Positions 16,958-25,919 of a stretch of 64,000 bases of DNA are shown here, piece after piece; position 1 is the stretch's first letter, and each line of letters starts with the position of its first letter. The notes beneath the pieces were generated by a model. That model was not told the DNA's origin and made no database searches. It saw nothing but the letters and a program-made list of their open reading frames with translations. The position numbers and the translations under genes are program-made. The DNA comes from Lutibacter sp. HS1-25 (GTDB lineage Bacteria > Bacteroidota > Bacteroidia > Flavobacteriales > Flavobacteriaceae), in assembly GCF_004121075.1 (NCBI RefSeq), contig NZ_RHLN01000009.1, positions 39,191 to 103,190 on the forward strand, given 5' to 3'.

Positions 16958-17025
16958 TTATATTCCTTGTGAATTGACTAGAAAAATCGCAAACTTAAAT
17001 CAGCAAGTAATTTAAAACTAACAAC

Positions 17026-17658
17026 TTACTTCCTCCCAAAATCGGCAGGAATTTCACCCCAAGCTTTGGTTTCCCATTTTAAAATTTGTGTAGTGTAAGT
17101 GTTTTCTTTCAACCATTTTTCAGCACGTTTTACCAAATCAAATAACGTTTTGTTTGCAGCTGTGATTTTTAAGTTGGTTCTACATTGCCCTGATTTCACC
17201 CAACTTATTGCAATTTTAGAGTCTGAATAAATTGGATGCGCTAAATTGTGTTGTTTTAAATACCCCAAACCATGTACCAATGCTAAAAACTCTCCAACAT
17301 TGTTAGTGCCTTGCTCAAATGGACCTTGAATAAACAACTGTTTTTTTGAAGCAGTAATTACACCTCTATATTCCATTTTACCAGGATTTCCAGCGCAAGC
17401 TGCATCAACAGACAGCGAAGGAACAATTGGTTTGCCATATTTTTTCAATTCTTCAGCAGAAAGCACCACAGTTTTTGTGTCTTTTCCTACATAATCTTCA
17501 TACCTGCCTTTAAAAGCTTTTTCAGCAGCATCTTTAGAAGCGAAGGATTTATATTGTGCACCTTTAAAATCTTTTATGTGTTTTTTACAAACATCCCAAG
17601 AGGCAAAAACTCCTTTTTGATGCCCATTCCATATTACATAAAACTTTTTCTTAGCCAT
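17026..17658 (-). CDS. rnhA: Ribonuclease H with N-terminal viroplasmin domain
   Basis: RNase H degrades the RNA strand of RNA-DNA hybrids. The N-terminal module (about residues 1-55: KFYVIWNGHQKGVFASWDVC, KSFASKDAAEKAF) is the caulimovirus-VI (viroplasmin) hybrid-binding domain found in eukaryote-type RNase H1 and in many Bacteroidota. The RNase H domain follows, with the acidic residues in SVDAACAGNPG, NNVGEFLALVHGL and YSDSKIAISW. The length is 210 aa. Its start overlaps the end of purN by 8 bp, so the two are co-transcribed and probably translationally coupled. Confidence 0.93.
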   Translation of the reverse strand: MAKKKFYVIWNGHQKGVFASWDVCKKHIKDFKGAQYKSFASKDAAEKAFKGRYEDYVGKDTKTVVLSAEELKKYGKPIVPSLSVDAACAGNPGKMEYRGVITASKKQLFIQGPFEQGTNNVGEFLALVHGLGYLKQHNLAHPIYSDSKIAISWVKSGQCRTNLKITAANKTLFDLVKRAEKWLKENTYTTQILKWETKAWGEIPADFGRK

Positions 17659-18220
17659 TTTCTAACATTACTTTTTCAATAACTTTTGGAAAATTCTTAT
17701 ATTCTAAGGTATGAATTTTATTTGCAACATCTTCAGCAGTATCAGTTGGCAAAACCTCAAAGCTTTCCTGAAAAATAATAGCACCTTCATCGTAATTTTC
17801 ATTTACATAATGAATGGTAATCCCCGATTCTTTCTCATTATTTGCAACAACAGCTTCGTGCACATGCATACCATACATGCCTTTTCCACCATATTTTGGT
17901 AATAAAGCAGGATGAATATTTATTATTTTATTAGGAAAAGCATTAACAATAGCTTCTGGAAGTTTCCATAAAAATCCAGCTAAAATTACATAATCAGCGT
18001 TTTCTTTTAAAATATTTAAAACTGTATCCGAAGAAGAAAAATCAACTCGGTTAAAACTACCATTACTTACGCCCAATCTATTTGCTCTATCTAAGACTTT
18101 TGCATCTTTTTTGTTAGACAAGACCAAAACCACTTTAAAAACAGCACTATTTTTAAAATAATTGATAATATTTTCTGCATTTGAGCCCGAACCAGAGGCA
18201 AGTATTACAATTCGCTTCAT
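17651..18220 (-). CDS. purN: Phosphoribosylglycinamide formyltransferase
   Basis: PurN transfers a formyl group from 10-formyl-tetrahydrofolate to GAR, the third step of purine synthesis. The N-terminal GAR-binding loop is seen as VILASGSGSNAENII, and the catalytic segment as NIHPALLPKYGGKGMYGMHVHEAV, with the conserved Asn/His and the late Asp in YVNENYDEGAII. The length of 189 aa is normal. A minus-strand -7-like TAGGTTTG lies at 18252-18245. It is divergent from acpP and overlaps rnhA by 8 bp. Confidence 0.96.
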   Translation of the reverse strand: MKRIVILASGSGSNAENIINYFKNSAVFKVVLVLSNKKDAKVLDRANRLGVSNGSFNRVDFSSSDTVLNILKENADYVILAGFLWKLPEAIVNAFPNKIINIHPALLPKYGGKGMYGMHVHEAVVANNEKESGITIHYVNENYDEGAIIFQESFEVLPTDTAEDVANKIHTLEYKNFPKVIEKVMLENG

Positions 18221-18423
18221 TAGAATTTAATTATTTAGAATTTTCAAACCTAAATTCGACTGATAATCAATACATTTTGAATGAATGAATTAAATGCGAC
18301 AATTTTAAGAATTTGAAATTGATGTTCAGCAAATAAAATAAATTATTGGTAATTTTAGCCCAATAAATGGTGAAATTTTAATTTTTTGTGATTAAAATTT
18401 CATCTTTTATAAACTAAATCATT

Positions 18424-18451
18424 TTGATTTAAATAAAGTTTCATATTTTTG
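18424..18451 (+). promoter_or_regulatory. Promoter of acpP-fabF-rnc
   Basis: TTG (18424-18426), a 17-bp spacer and TATTTTTG (18444-18451) match the flavobacterial consensus exactly. Transcription should start near 18458, about 24 nt before the acpP ATG. Confidence 0.82.
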
Positions 18452-18481
18452 CCGAGTAATTAAATTTAAAATTAAAAAATT

Positions 18482-18718
18482 ATGTCAGATATTGCATCAA
18501 GAGTAAAAGCCATTATCGTAGATAAATTAGGCGTTGACGAAAATGAAGTGACAACAGAAGCAAGCTTCACTAACGATTTAGGAGCTGATTCACTTGACAC
18601 TGTAGAGTTAATCATGGAATTCGAAAAAGAATTCGATATTCAAATTCCAGACGATCAAGCAGAGAACATTGGTACTGTAGGTCAAGCAATTAGCTATATA
18701 GAAGACGCCAAAAAGTAA
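18482..18718 (+). CDS. acpP: Acyl carrier protein
   Basis: AcpP carries growing fatty acyl chains on a 4'-phosphopantetheine arm. The attachment Ser is in [19 protein letters not shown] (about residue 39). The length of 78 aa and the strongly acidic composition are normal. It is followed 7 bp later by fabF, the usual arrangement, and has its own consensus promoter at 18424-18451. Confidence 0.98.
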   Translation: MSDIASRVKAIIVDKLGVDENEVTTEASFTNDLGADSLDTVELIMEFEKEFDIQIPDDQAENIGTVGQAISYIEDAKK

Positions 18719-18725
18719 TTTTTAT

Positions 18726-19976
18726 ATGGAATTGAAACGAGTAGTAGTAACTGGGCTTGGTGCATTAACACCTATAGGTAATAATATAGAACAATATTGG
18801 AATGGTCTTGTTAACGGCGTTAGCGGAGCCGCTCCAATAACGCATTTTGATGCTTCCAAGTTCAAAACTCGTTTTGCATGCGAAATCAAAGATTTCGATG
18901 TTACTAAATTTATAGATCGAAAAGAAGCTCGAAAAATGGATAAATTCACACAATATGCTATGGTAGCAAGTGAGGAAGCCATTTTAGATACTCAAATTGA
19001 TTTAGAAAAAATTGATAAAGATAGAGTTGGTGTTATTTGGGGTGCAGGAATTGGCGGTTTAGAAACATTTCAAAACGAAGTGATTAGCTATGCTGGCGGT
19101 GATGGAACTCCAAGATTCAACCCATTTTTTATACCAAAAATGATTGCTGATATTGCAGCTGGTCACATATCTATTAAATATGGATTTAGAGGACCAAACT
19201 TTGCTACTGTATCAGCTTGTGCATCTTCTTCAAATGCTATAATTGATGCTTTTAACTACATTCGTTTAGGACATGCAGATGTAATAGTATCTGGTGGTTC
19301 TGAAGCTACTGTTGCAATTGCAGGAATTGGTGGTTTTAATGCTTTACAAGCACTTTCAACAAGAAATGACGATCCTACAACTGCATCGAGACCTTTCGAT
19401 AAAGATCGTGATGGTTTTGTTTCGGGTGAAGGAGCAGGAGCACTTGTTTTAGAAGAATATGAACACGCCATAGCTAGAGGCGCAAAAATTTATGCTGAAG
19501 TAGGCGGTGGCGGATTATCTGCTGATGCTTATCACATTACAGCACCGCATCCTGATGGTTTAGGAGCTAGAAATGTGATGTTAAACTGCTTAAGAGACGC
19601 TGGTTTAAAACCAGAAGATGTTGATGCTATAAATATGCACGGAACTTCAACTCCGCTTGGAGACATTGCAGAATCTAAAGCAATACTAGAAGTATTTGGT
19701 GAACATGCGTATACCATTAACTTAAATTCAACCAAGTCAATGACAGGTCATTTATTAGGTGCAGCCGGAGCTGTTGAAGCAATCGCTTCTATATTAGCTA
19801 TAAAACACGGTATGGTACCTCCTACAATTAATCATTTTACAGATGATGACCAAATTGACAGTAAATTAAACTTTACGTTTAACAAAGCACAAAAACGTAA
19901 TGTAAAAGTTGCAATGAGTAACACTTTTGGCTTTGGGGGTCACAATGCTTGTGTTCTCTTTAAAAAAATTGATTAA
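18726..19976 (+). CDS. fabF: Beta-ketoacyl-ACP synthase II
   Basis: FabF elongates acyl-ACP by condensation with malonyl-ACP. The catalytic Cys is in VSACASSSNAI (about residue 165), and the two His residues are in INMHGTSTPLGD and KSMTGHLLGAAG; the end of the fold is NTFGFGGHNACVLF. The length is 416 aa. It sits between acpP and rnc with 7- and 12-bp gaps, a common conserved operon. Confidence 0.98.
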   Translation: MELKRVVVTGLGALTPIGNNIEQYWNGLVNGVSGAAPITHFDASKFKTRFACEIKDFDVTKFIDRKEARKMDKFTQYAMVASEEAILDTQIDLEKIDKDRVGVIWGAGIGGLETFQNEVISYAGGDGTPRFNPFFIPKMIADIAAGHISIKYGFRGPNFATVSACASSSNAIIDAFNYIRLGHADVIVSGGSEATVAIAGIGGFNALQALSTRNDDPTTASRPFDKDRDGFVSGEGAGALVLEEYEHAIARGAKIYAEVGGGGLSADAYHITAPHPDGLGARNVMLNCLRDAGLKPEDVDAINMHGTSTPLGDIAESKAILEVFGEHAYTINLNSTKSMTGHLLGAAGAVEAIASILAIKHGMVPPTINHFTDDDQIDSKLNFTFNKAQKRNVKVAMSNTFGFGGHNACVLFKKID

Positions 19977-19988
19977 CGTAATAATTGA

Positions 19989-20729
19989 ATGAACTTCATT
20001 CGTAAAATTATTGAAAATCTCTCCAAAGAGGACGAGCTTTTTTTTAACGAATTAAAAAAAATTATAGGCTTTTCTCCAAGTAATTTAAGTTACTATAAAA
20101 AAGCTTTTATACATAGATCAATTAAACAAGTTGATAAGGAAACAGGTTTGCCTCTAAACTATGAACGTTTAGAGTTTTTAGGCGATGCTATGTTAAGTGC
20201 CGTAATTGCAGCATTCTTATTTAAAGAAGTCCCTAGTGGAGACGAAGGTTATTTAACTCAAATGCGCTCAAAAATTGTTAGTCGAGAACATTTAAATGAA
20301 CTAGGACGCGATTTAGATTTGTTGAAGTTTGTTAAAAGTACAGTTGCCAAATCTAAATTTGGCGAAAATATTCATGGAAATATTTTTGAAGCTTTGGTTG
20401 GTGCTATTTATTTAGACAAAGGATACAAACAGTGCAATAAATTTATTGAAAAAAAAGTTATTGAACCTTATATTGATGTTCCTAAATTAGAAGGAAAAAT
20501 TACCAGTTACAAAAGTCTTTTTATTGAATGGTGCCAAAAACATAAAAAAGAATTTGTATTTGAGGTATATGCAGACACTGGAAATGACGCTATTAAGCAC
20601 TTTAGTGTAAAACTTTTTTTAGATGGAAAACAAATTTCAAAAGGAAGGGCAACATCTAAGAAAAAAGCAGAAGAAACAGCTTCTAAAAGAGCATATTTTG
20701 CATTTCAGAACGAAATTTCGAATATTTAA
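19989..20729 (+). CDS. rnc: Ribonuclease III
   Basis: RNase III cleaves double-stranded RNA in rRNA processing and mRNA turnover. The signature ERLEFLGDAMLSAVI (about residue 60) carries the metal-binding acidic residues, with a second site in NIFEALVGAIYLDKGY; a double-stranded-RNA-binding domain occupies about residues 170-240 (SYKSLFIEWCQK to KKKAEETASKRAYF). The length is 246 aa. It is the last gene of acpP-fabF-rnc. Confidence 0.97.
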   Translation: MNFIRKIIENLSKEDELFFNELKKIIGFSPSNLSYYKKAFIHRSIKQVDKETGLPLNYERLEFLGDAMLSAVIAAFLFKEVPSGDEGYLTQMRSKIVSREHLNELGRDLDLLKFVKSTVAKSKFGENIHGNIFEALVGAIYLDKGYKQCNKFIEKKVIEPYIDVPKLEGKITSYKSLFIEWCQKHKKEFVFEVYADTGNDAIKHFSVKLFLDGKQISKGRATSKKKAEETASKRAYFAFQNEISNI

Positions 20730-20818
20730 GAGTGAATTGTCCGAATACGTTTTCGTAAAAATATTAGTTACTGTACCTAAACAATAGTATTTTTGCACTT
20801 ATTGTTTTCATCATTTGT

Positions 20819-21280
20819 ATGCAACCATTAACATTTAATTTAGAAGAAGAAGACTACTCTTTAATTGGAATTCATTCAACCGAAGAAGATTATAGATTGG
20901 CTTATTTTTTAAATAAAATTTTAAAAACAAAGTTAAAAAGATCTAAATACAACTTAGACTTTCAAAATTCAGATGCTGAATTTTCTTTGTTTGAATTTAA
21001 AGATGAAACCAGTTTTACAAATTATTATTTAATAAATAACAAATTTAAATCATTCGTACAAAATAAAAATAACAACGGATTATTTGATGGAAATTTTAGT
21101 TCAATTTCATATTTAATACCAGAAAAAAATAAAATAGATTTCTTTCTAAAAATTGAAGGATGCTATTGTCAAAATTCTGTAAATAATTTAATTGAAAAAT
21201 TAAATACAATAAATCAAGTAATTACCTCATATTCAATAGAACCAGAAACATTAAAATCAAAAGATCACCTAATATTTTAA
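20819..21280 (+). CDS. IPExxxVDY family protein
   Basis: This is a 153-aa cytoplasmic protein of unknown function, named for a conserved motif seen here as LIPEKNKIDFFLKIEG (about residue 100, in the variant IPExxxIDF). No signal peptide or membrane helix is visible. The family is, as far as I know, restricted to Bacteroidota and lies next to rnc and pyk, as here. It ends 2 bp before pyk, so they are probably co-transcribed. A -7-like TATTTTTG at 20788-20795 may start this pair. Confidence 0.85.
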   Translation: MQPLTFNLEEEDYSLIGIHSTEEDYRLAYFLNKILKTKLKRSKYNLDFQNSDAEFSLFEFKDETSFTNYYLINNKFKSFVQNKNNNGLFDGNFSSISYLIPEKNKIDFFLKIEGCYCQNSVNNLIEKLNTINQVITSYSIEPETLKSKDHLIF

Positions 21281-21282
21281 CT

Positions 21283-22719
21283 ATGGCATTAAATAGAAAA
21301 CGCACAAAAATAGTTGCAACACTTGGACCTGCAACCGACACAAAAGAAACCATTGAAACAATGATGGATTGTGGTGTAAACGTTTTTAGAATTAACTTTT
21401 CACACGCTGATTATTCGGAAGTTGAAAAACGTGTAAATATCATTAGAAACGCAAACAAAGAAAAAAACTTTCACGTAGCAATTTTAGCAGACTTACAAGG
21501 TCCTAAATTACGTGTTGGTGTAATGGCTGAAGACGTAATTTTAAACGTTGGAGACACTTTTACTTTTACAACAAACAAATGTGAAGGTACGCAAGAATTG
21601 GCTTATATGACTTACCAAAACTTCCCAATGGATGTTCAAGTTGGTGAGCATATTTTAGTTGACGATGGTAAATTGCTTTTTGAAGTAACTGCAACAGACA
21701 GAGACTCTAAAGTAACTACAAAAGTATTGCGTGGTGGACCTTTAAGATCTAAAAAAGGGGTTAACTTACCAAATACTAAAATTTCATTACCTGCTTTAAC
21801 TGAAAAAGATAAAGAAGATGCTGAATTTGCAATTAAATTAGAAGTAGACTGGATTGCTTTATCATTTGTTAGAACTGCTGAAGATTTAACTGAATTAAGA
21901 GATTTTATTGATGCTCGTACTGATTATAAAATTCCAATCGTTGCAAAAATAGAAAAGCCAGAAGCAATTAAAAATATTGATGAAATTACAGCTCATTGTG
22001 ATGCTTTAATGTGTGCTCGTGGAGATCTTGGTGTTGAAGTTCCTATGGAAACTGTGCCATTATTACAAAAGAACTTGGTATTAAAAGCTAAAAAAGCGCA
22101 TATTCCAATTATTATTGCTACACAAATGATGGAAACTATGATTACAAATCAGGTTCCAACAAGAGCAGAAGTAAACGACGTTGCAAACTCTATTATGGAT
22201 GGTGCTGATGCTGTGATGCTTTCTGGAGAAACTGCTATGGGAGATTATCCTGTTGAAGTAATTAAACAAATGAGAAGAATTATTGAAAGTGTTGAAAATT
22301 CTCCATTAATTTCTCCTCCAAGTGAATTTATTCAAGATCGTAGCGATGACCGTTTTATTTCTAAAACACTTTGTCATCAATCTGCTTTATTAGCTAAAAA
22401 TATTGGTGCAGAAGTAATTACTACTTTAACTGCAACTGGATTTACAGCTTTCCATATTTCATCTTGGAGACCACAATCTCATATCTTAGTTTTCTCTTCA
22501 AACAGAAGAATTTTAGCTATGCTAAACTTACTTTGGGGTGTTAAAGGTGTTTACTATGATAAATTTGTAAGTACAGATCAAACAATTGAAGACATCAATG
22601 CATTGGCACACGAGCGTGGTTACTTAAAAGAAGGTGATTATGCAATTAACATTACTTCTATGCCTGTAAAAGCAAGAGGTAGAGCTAATACAATTCGTGT
22701 TACTCGATTTGAAAAATAA
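21283..22719 (+). CDS. pyk: Pyruvate kinase
   Basis: Pyruvate kinase converts phosphoenolpyruvate and ADP to pyruvate and ATP in glycolysis. Seen are the N-terminal TKIVATLGPATD, the FRINFSHA substrate loop, the active-site segment IPIVAKIEKPEAIKNIDEI, the CARGDLGVEVP loop and the MDGADAVMLSGETAMGDYP motif. The length of 478 aa is normal. It is followed by a strong rho-independent terminator. Confidence 0.98.
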   Translation: MALNRKRTKIVATLGPATDTKETIETMMDCGVNVFRINFSHADYSEVEKRVNIIRNANKEKNFHVAILADLQGPKLRVGVMAEDVILNVGDTFTFTTNKCEGTQELAYMTYQNFPMDVQVGEHILVDDGKLLFEVTATDRDSKVTTKVLRGGPLRSKKGVNLPNTKISLPALTEKDKEDAEFAIKLEVDWIALSFVRTAEDLTELRDFIDARTDYKIPIVAKIEKPEAIKNIDEITAHCDALMCARGDLGVEVPMETVPLLQKNLVLKAKKAHIPIIIATQMMETMITNQVPTRAEVNDVANSIMDGADAVMLSGETAMGDYPVEVIKQMRRIIESVENSPLISPPSEFIQDRSDDRFISKTLCHQSALLAKNIGAEVITTLTATGFTAFHISSWRPQSHILVFSSNRRILAMLNLLWGVKGVYYDKFVSTDQTIEDINALAHERGYLKEGDYAINITSMPVKARGRANTIRVTRFEK

Positions 22720-22742
22720 TAAATACTATTGTATTTTATAAC

Positions 22743-22780
22743 AAAAGGGATGCTTACTTAAATGTGAGCATCCTTTTTTT
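22743..22780 (+). terminator. Rho-independent terminator after pyk
   Basis: A 10-bp stem, GGATGCTTAC with GTGAGCATCC, and a TTAAAT loop are preceded by A4 and followed by T7, 23 bp after the pyk stop codon. Confidence 0.92.
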
Positions 22781-22872
22781 ATTTAGAGCTGTATTGATTT
22801 GAATGATGCGTTTTTTACTTAAAATAATTCATAAATTTTAGCTTACTAAATTTTTATTTTATAAATATAACC

Positions 22873-22970
22873 CGCGTTAGGGATAGCAGCGGCATCCTTT
22901 TTTACAATGCAACGCAGTGAAATTGTAAAAAAGATATAGCGTATAGCCCGACCCCTTGTGGGTAACGCCC
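22873..22970 (+). repeat. 95-bp dispersed hairpin element (copy 2)
   Basis: It matches copies 1 (15400-15494, reverse) and 3 (52561-52658). The central stem TTTTTTACAAT (22898-22908) pairs with ATTGTAAAAAA (22922-22932), and an end hairpin ACCC-CTTGT-GGGT follows the conserved GATATAGCG...AGCCCG. It lies in the 439-bp spacer between pyk and the response regulator. Confidence 0.88.
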
Positions 22971-23158
22971 AAATTTACAAAGTGGCAAAAAAATTGTAAG
23001 TTGATTGCTTTTTTAATTTGTAATTGATTATTAATCACTTTTTTTCTTAAAAATTAACACAATGTAAGGTTAATGTTAGCTTAATGTTATACTTTTAATG
23101 TGTTTAAAATACCGATGCATTTTATGTTTACTTTTGTGAGTATTTATTAAATTATAGA

Positions 23159-23866
23159 ATGAAAAACGCTGATATTAAAATATTACTTGTTGATGATGAA
23201 CCAGATATTTTAGAAATTGTAGGTTACAATTTAAAAAATGAAGGTTATCAAATTACGACTGCAAAAAACGGACTTGAAGCTGTTGAATTGGCAAAAAAAA
23301 TTGAACCTCATTTAATTATTTTAGACATTATGATGCCTGAAATGGATGGGATTGAGGCTTGTGAAAAAATTAGAGCAACTGCTGGTTTAGAAGATGTTAT
23401 TATTTCGTTTTTTACCGCACGTAGCGAAGATTACTCACAAGTGGCTGGTTTTAATGTTGGTGCCGATGATTATATTACAAAACCAATTAAGCCAAAAGTA
23501 TTGGTTAGCAAGGTAAAAGCTTTACTTAGACGTGTTAAAAATACTGCTGAAACTTCTAATTCAGAATCATCTGAACAGGTAAATGTTGGTGAAATTATTA
23601 TTGACAGAGAAGAATATGTAATTATTAAAGATGGCGAAAAGCTTTCTTTACCAAGAAAAGAATTTGAATTATTTTCATTATTGGCTTCAAAACCTGATAA
23701 AGTTTTTAAACGTGATGATATTTTAGACCAAGTTTGGGGTAATGAAGTTGTGGTTGGTGGTAGAACCATTGATGTTCATATTAGAAAATTGCGTGAAAAA
23801 ATTGGTGATGAGTATTTTAAAACTGTTAAAGGCGTAGGGTACAAATTTACTTTAGATGAAGATTAA
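23159..23866 (+). CDS. Response regulator, OmpR/PhoB family
   Basis: This is a DNA-binding response regulator. The receiver domain (about residues 5-120) has the acidic pair in LLVDDEPD, the phospho-acceptor Asp in LIILDIMMPEMDG (about residue 55) and the Lys in DDYITKPIKP. A winged-helix domain (about 145-235) ends VKGVGYKFT. The length is 235 aa. It overlaps the sensor kinase by 11 bp. A -7-like TACTTTTG lies at 23129-23136. The pair resembles PhoB/PhoR, but no Pho genes are nearby, so the signal is unknown. Confidence 0.93.
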   Translation: MKNADIKILLVDDEPDILEIVGYNLKNEGYQITTAKNGLEAVELAKKIEPHLIILDIMMPEMDGIEACEKIRATAGLEDVIISFFTARSEDYSQVAGFNVGADDYITKPIKPKVLVSKVKALLRRVKNTAETSNSESSEQVNVGEIIIDREEYVIIKDGEKLSLPRKEFELFSLLASKPDKVFKRDDILDQVWGNEVVVGGRTIDVHIRKLREKIGDEYFKTVKGVGYKFTLDED

Positions 23867-24905
23867 AAAAACATACCAATTTGCATTTTGGACTTCACTT
23901 TATATTACACTTATTACAAGTATCTTATTTTATTTTAGCATTGCCTATTTGCTAAACAATTGGTTGTACTATTTATATATTGTTTTATTTTGTGTTATTG
24001 TTTTTACCGTTACTTTTTTTGTTACACAATACCGAGTTGAAAAATTTATTTATCCTCGAATTAAAAAAATATTAGAAAGTGTAGCTTTATTTGACTCGAC
24101 CGACTTATCTAAAACTCCTATTTCGTCTAATTTTGATGATTTATCTAAAGAGGTTCAAAAGTTTGCAAAAATAAAGCAGCAACAAATTAAAAAATTAACA
24201 CTTCAAGAAAATTATCGCCGAGAATATTTAGGCAATATTTCACACGAATTAAAAACACCTTTATTTACCGTTCAAGGCTATTTACTAACCTTGGAAGATG
24301 GTGCTATTGACGATAAAAAAATTAGGTATAACTATTTAAAAAGAGCCAATAAAGGCGTTGAACGTTTGATTGCGATTGTAAAAGATTTGGATTTAATTTC
24401 GAAATTAGAAACAGCCGATTTAAAATTAAACAAACAGTCTTTTAACATTGTTGAATTGATTAAAGATATTTTTGATTTGTTGGAAATGGAAGCGAAAAAG
24501 AGAAATATTTCGTTGCTTTTTGACAAAAATTACGATTTTCCAATTAAAGTTATTGCCGATGAGGAACGCATTGAGCAAGTACTTACCAATTTAATTGTAA
24601 ACTCTATTAAATATGGTAAAATAAATGGAACCACCATTATTAGTATTGAATCTTTTAATACTGAAAAGGTTTTGGTGAAGGTAAAAGACAATGGCGAAGG
24701 TATTAAAGAAGAACATTTAGGTCGTATTTTTGAACGTTTTTACAGAGTAGATCAAAGTAGATCAAGAGATCAAGGAGGTTCTGGCTTGGGACTTTCTATT
24801 GTAAAACACATTGTTGAAGCGCATGATGAAGAAATTTTTGTAAAAAGCAAATATATGCGCGGTTCTGAATTTTCATTTACCTTAGAAAAGGCTGAAAAGA
24901 TTTAA
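23856..24905 (+). CDS. Sensor histidine kinase (PhoR-like)
   Basis: This is the partner kinase of the preceding regulator. Two N-terminal membrane helices with almost no periplasmic loop (about residues 10-60) suggest sensing within the membrane or through a partner. The phospho-acceptor His is in NISHELKTPLFTVQGY (about residue 130), the N box is in LIVNSIKYGK, and the G boxes are in VKDNGEGIK and QGGSGLGLSIVKHIVEAH. The length is 349 aa. Its last 24 bp overlap the convergent glycosyltransferase gene. Confidence 0.94.
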   Translation: MKIKKTYQFAFWTSLYITLITSILFYFSIAYLLNNWLYYLYIVLFCVIVFTVTFFVTQYRVEKFIYPRIKKILESVALFDSTDLSKTPISSNFDDLSKEVQKFAKIKQQQIKKLTLQENYRREYLGNISHELKTPLFTVQGYLLTLEDGAIDDKKIRYNYLKRANKGVERLIAIVKDLDLISKLETADLKLNKQSFNIVELIKDIFDLLEMEAKKRNISLLFDKNYDFPIKVIADEERIEQVLTNLIVNSIKYGKINGTTIISIESFNTEKVLVKVKDNGEGIKEEHLGRIFERFYRVDQSRSRDQGGSGLGLSIVKHIVEAHDEEIFVKSKYMRGSEFSFTLEKAEKI

Positions 24906-25886
24906 ATCAATTGCAGTTTTACAACTTGTAAAACCGGTATAATTTTCAACTTCATTTAAATTTGCTAACTTAAAATTGGCTTGTTCTGAAAAAGGAGCAA
25001 TTCTTTTTTCTTGTAAGCTTTCAGCCAAATATACTTGCTCAAACTGTCCGGGAGTTGGAATAAAAAATGCTTTTTTTCCCAACACAGCCAAATCCATAAT
25101 TGTTGAATAACCCGATCGTGCCAACACCAACCTACTTTGATTGATTGCTTTTTCTAAAACTTCGGTTTCTAAATAATCTACAATTTCAATATTTTTATTA
25201 AAATTTACGCTTGTTGAAGTGTTGGGAACTCCTTGCACAAACAAAACAGCTCCTTTATAGCTTTTAAGCTCAAATAAGAGCTTTTTTTCTAAAATCGTTC
25301 TCTGAGGCTCTGGACCAGATAACAACACCAGTAAATCGTATTTAATTGCTGTTTTAAACTGTTTTAAACGACTTAAAACGCCTACATACTTAATATTGGG
25401 AAAATCTGTTTTTAAATGAGTTAAGATTCCTGAATAATTGGAATTACCTTCAAAATCAGGCACCCAACATTGGGTATATTTAGAAATTACTTTTTGATGA
25501 ATTTTTGAAGTTAAAAATGAAGTTGCACCAGATAAAACCTGCAATTGGTGTGTGATATAAACTGTTGGGATTTTAGCATTAAACAATCCAAACCTATTGT
25601 CGGAAATAACACCACAAATGCCCTCACTTGCAATCAAATTAGTAACAAATTGTTGTTCCTTTTTAACTGCAGCGTAAATAAAAGGCACACTCAAAAGCAG
25701 TTTAAATTTTAAATTTTTACCGCTTTTGGTGTACTTAATATTGTATGAAGGAAGTGTATAACTTTTTAATGTTGGAAATTCTTTTTGAAGCACCAACAAA
25801 GCATTGCCATCGCTTGCTAAAATAGGTTCAAACCCGCTGTTTATAAGCGCGTAAATAATGGGCACGCAACGTGTAGCGTGACCCAA
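24882..25886 (-). CDS. Glycosyltransferase (GT28/MurG-like), start uncertain
   Basis: This is a GT-B fold glycosyltransferase with an N-terminal GHATRCVPIIYALINSGFEP acceptor domain and a C-terminal ARSGYSTIMDLAVLGKKAFFIPTPGQFEQ nucleotide-sugar domain typical of MurG/UGT-like enzymes. The coordinates use a TTG start, but the frame continues upstream as KKILVAPLNWGL before GHATR, which I recognise as the usual N-terminus of this family, up to the purD stop codon (TAA at 25922-25920). No ATG or GTG exists in that stretch; ATT at 25913 is the only near-cognate codon ahead of it. Either a rare start codon is used or the start was damaged. It is last in the purD operon and convergent with the kinase gene. 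Confidence 0.82.
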   Translation of the reverse strand: MGHATRCVPIIYALINSGFEPILASDGNALLVLQKEFPTLKSYTLPSYNIKYTKSGKNLKFKLLLSVPFIYAAVKKEQQFVTNLIASEGICGVISDNRFGLFNAKIPTVYITHQLQVLSGATSFLTSKIHQKVISKYTQCWVPDFEGNSNYSGILTHLKTDFPNIKYVGVLSRLKQFKTAIKYDLLVLLSGPEPQRTILEKKLLFELKSYKGAVLFVQGVPNTSTSVNFNKNIEIVDYLETEVLEKAINQSRLVLARSGYSTIMDLAVLGKKAFFIPTPGQFEQVYLAESLQEKRIAPFSEQANFKLANLNEVENYTGFTSCKTAIDLNLFSLF

Positions 25887-25919
25887 TCCCCAATTTAACG
25901 GAGCGACAAGAATTTTTTT

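Noticed and set aside
23159..25886. Read-through regulation of the histidine kinase by the convergent glycosyltransferase overlap (24 bp)
   Set aside because: Short tail-to-tail overlaps are common in compact genomes; no further antisense feature supports it.
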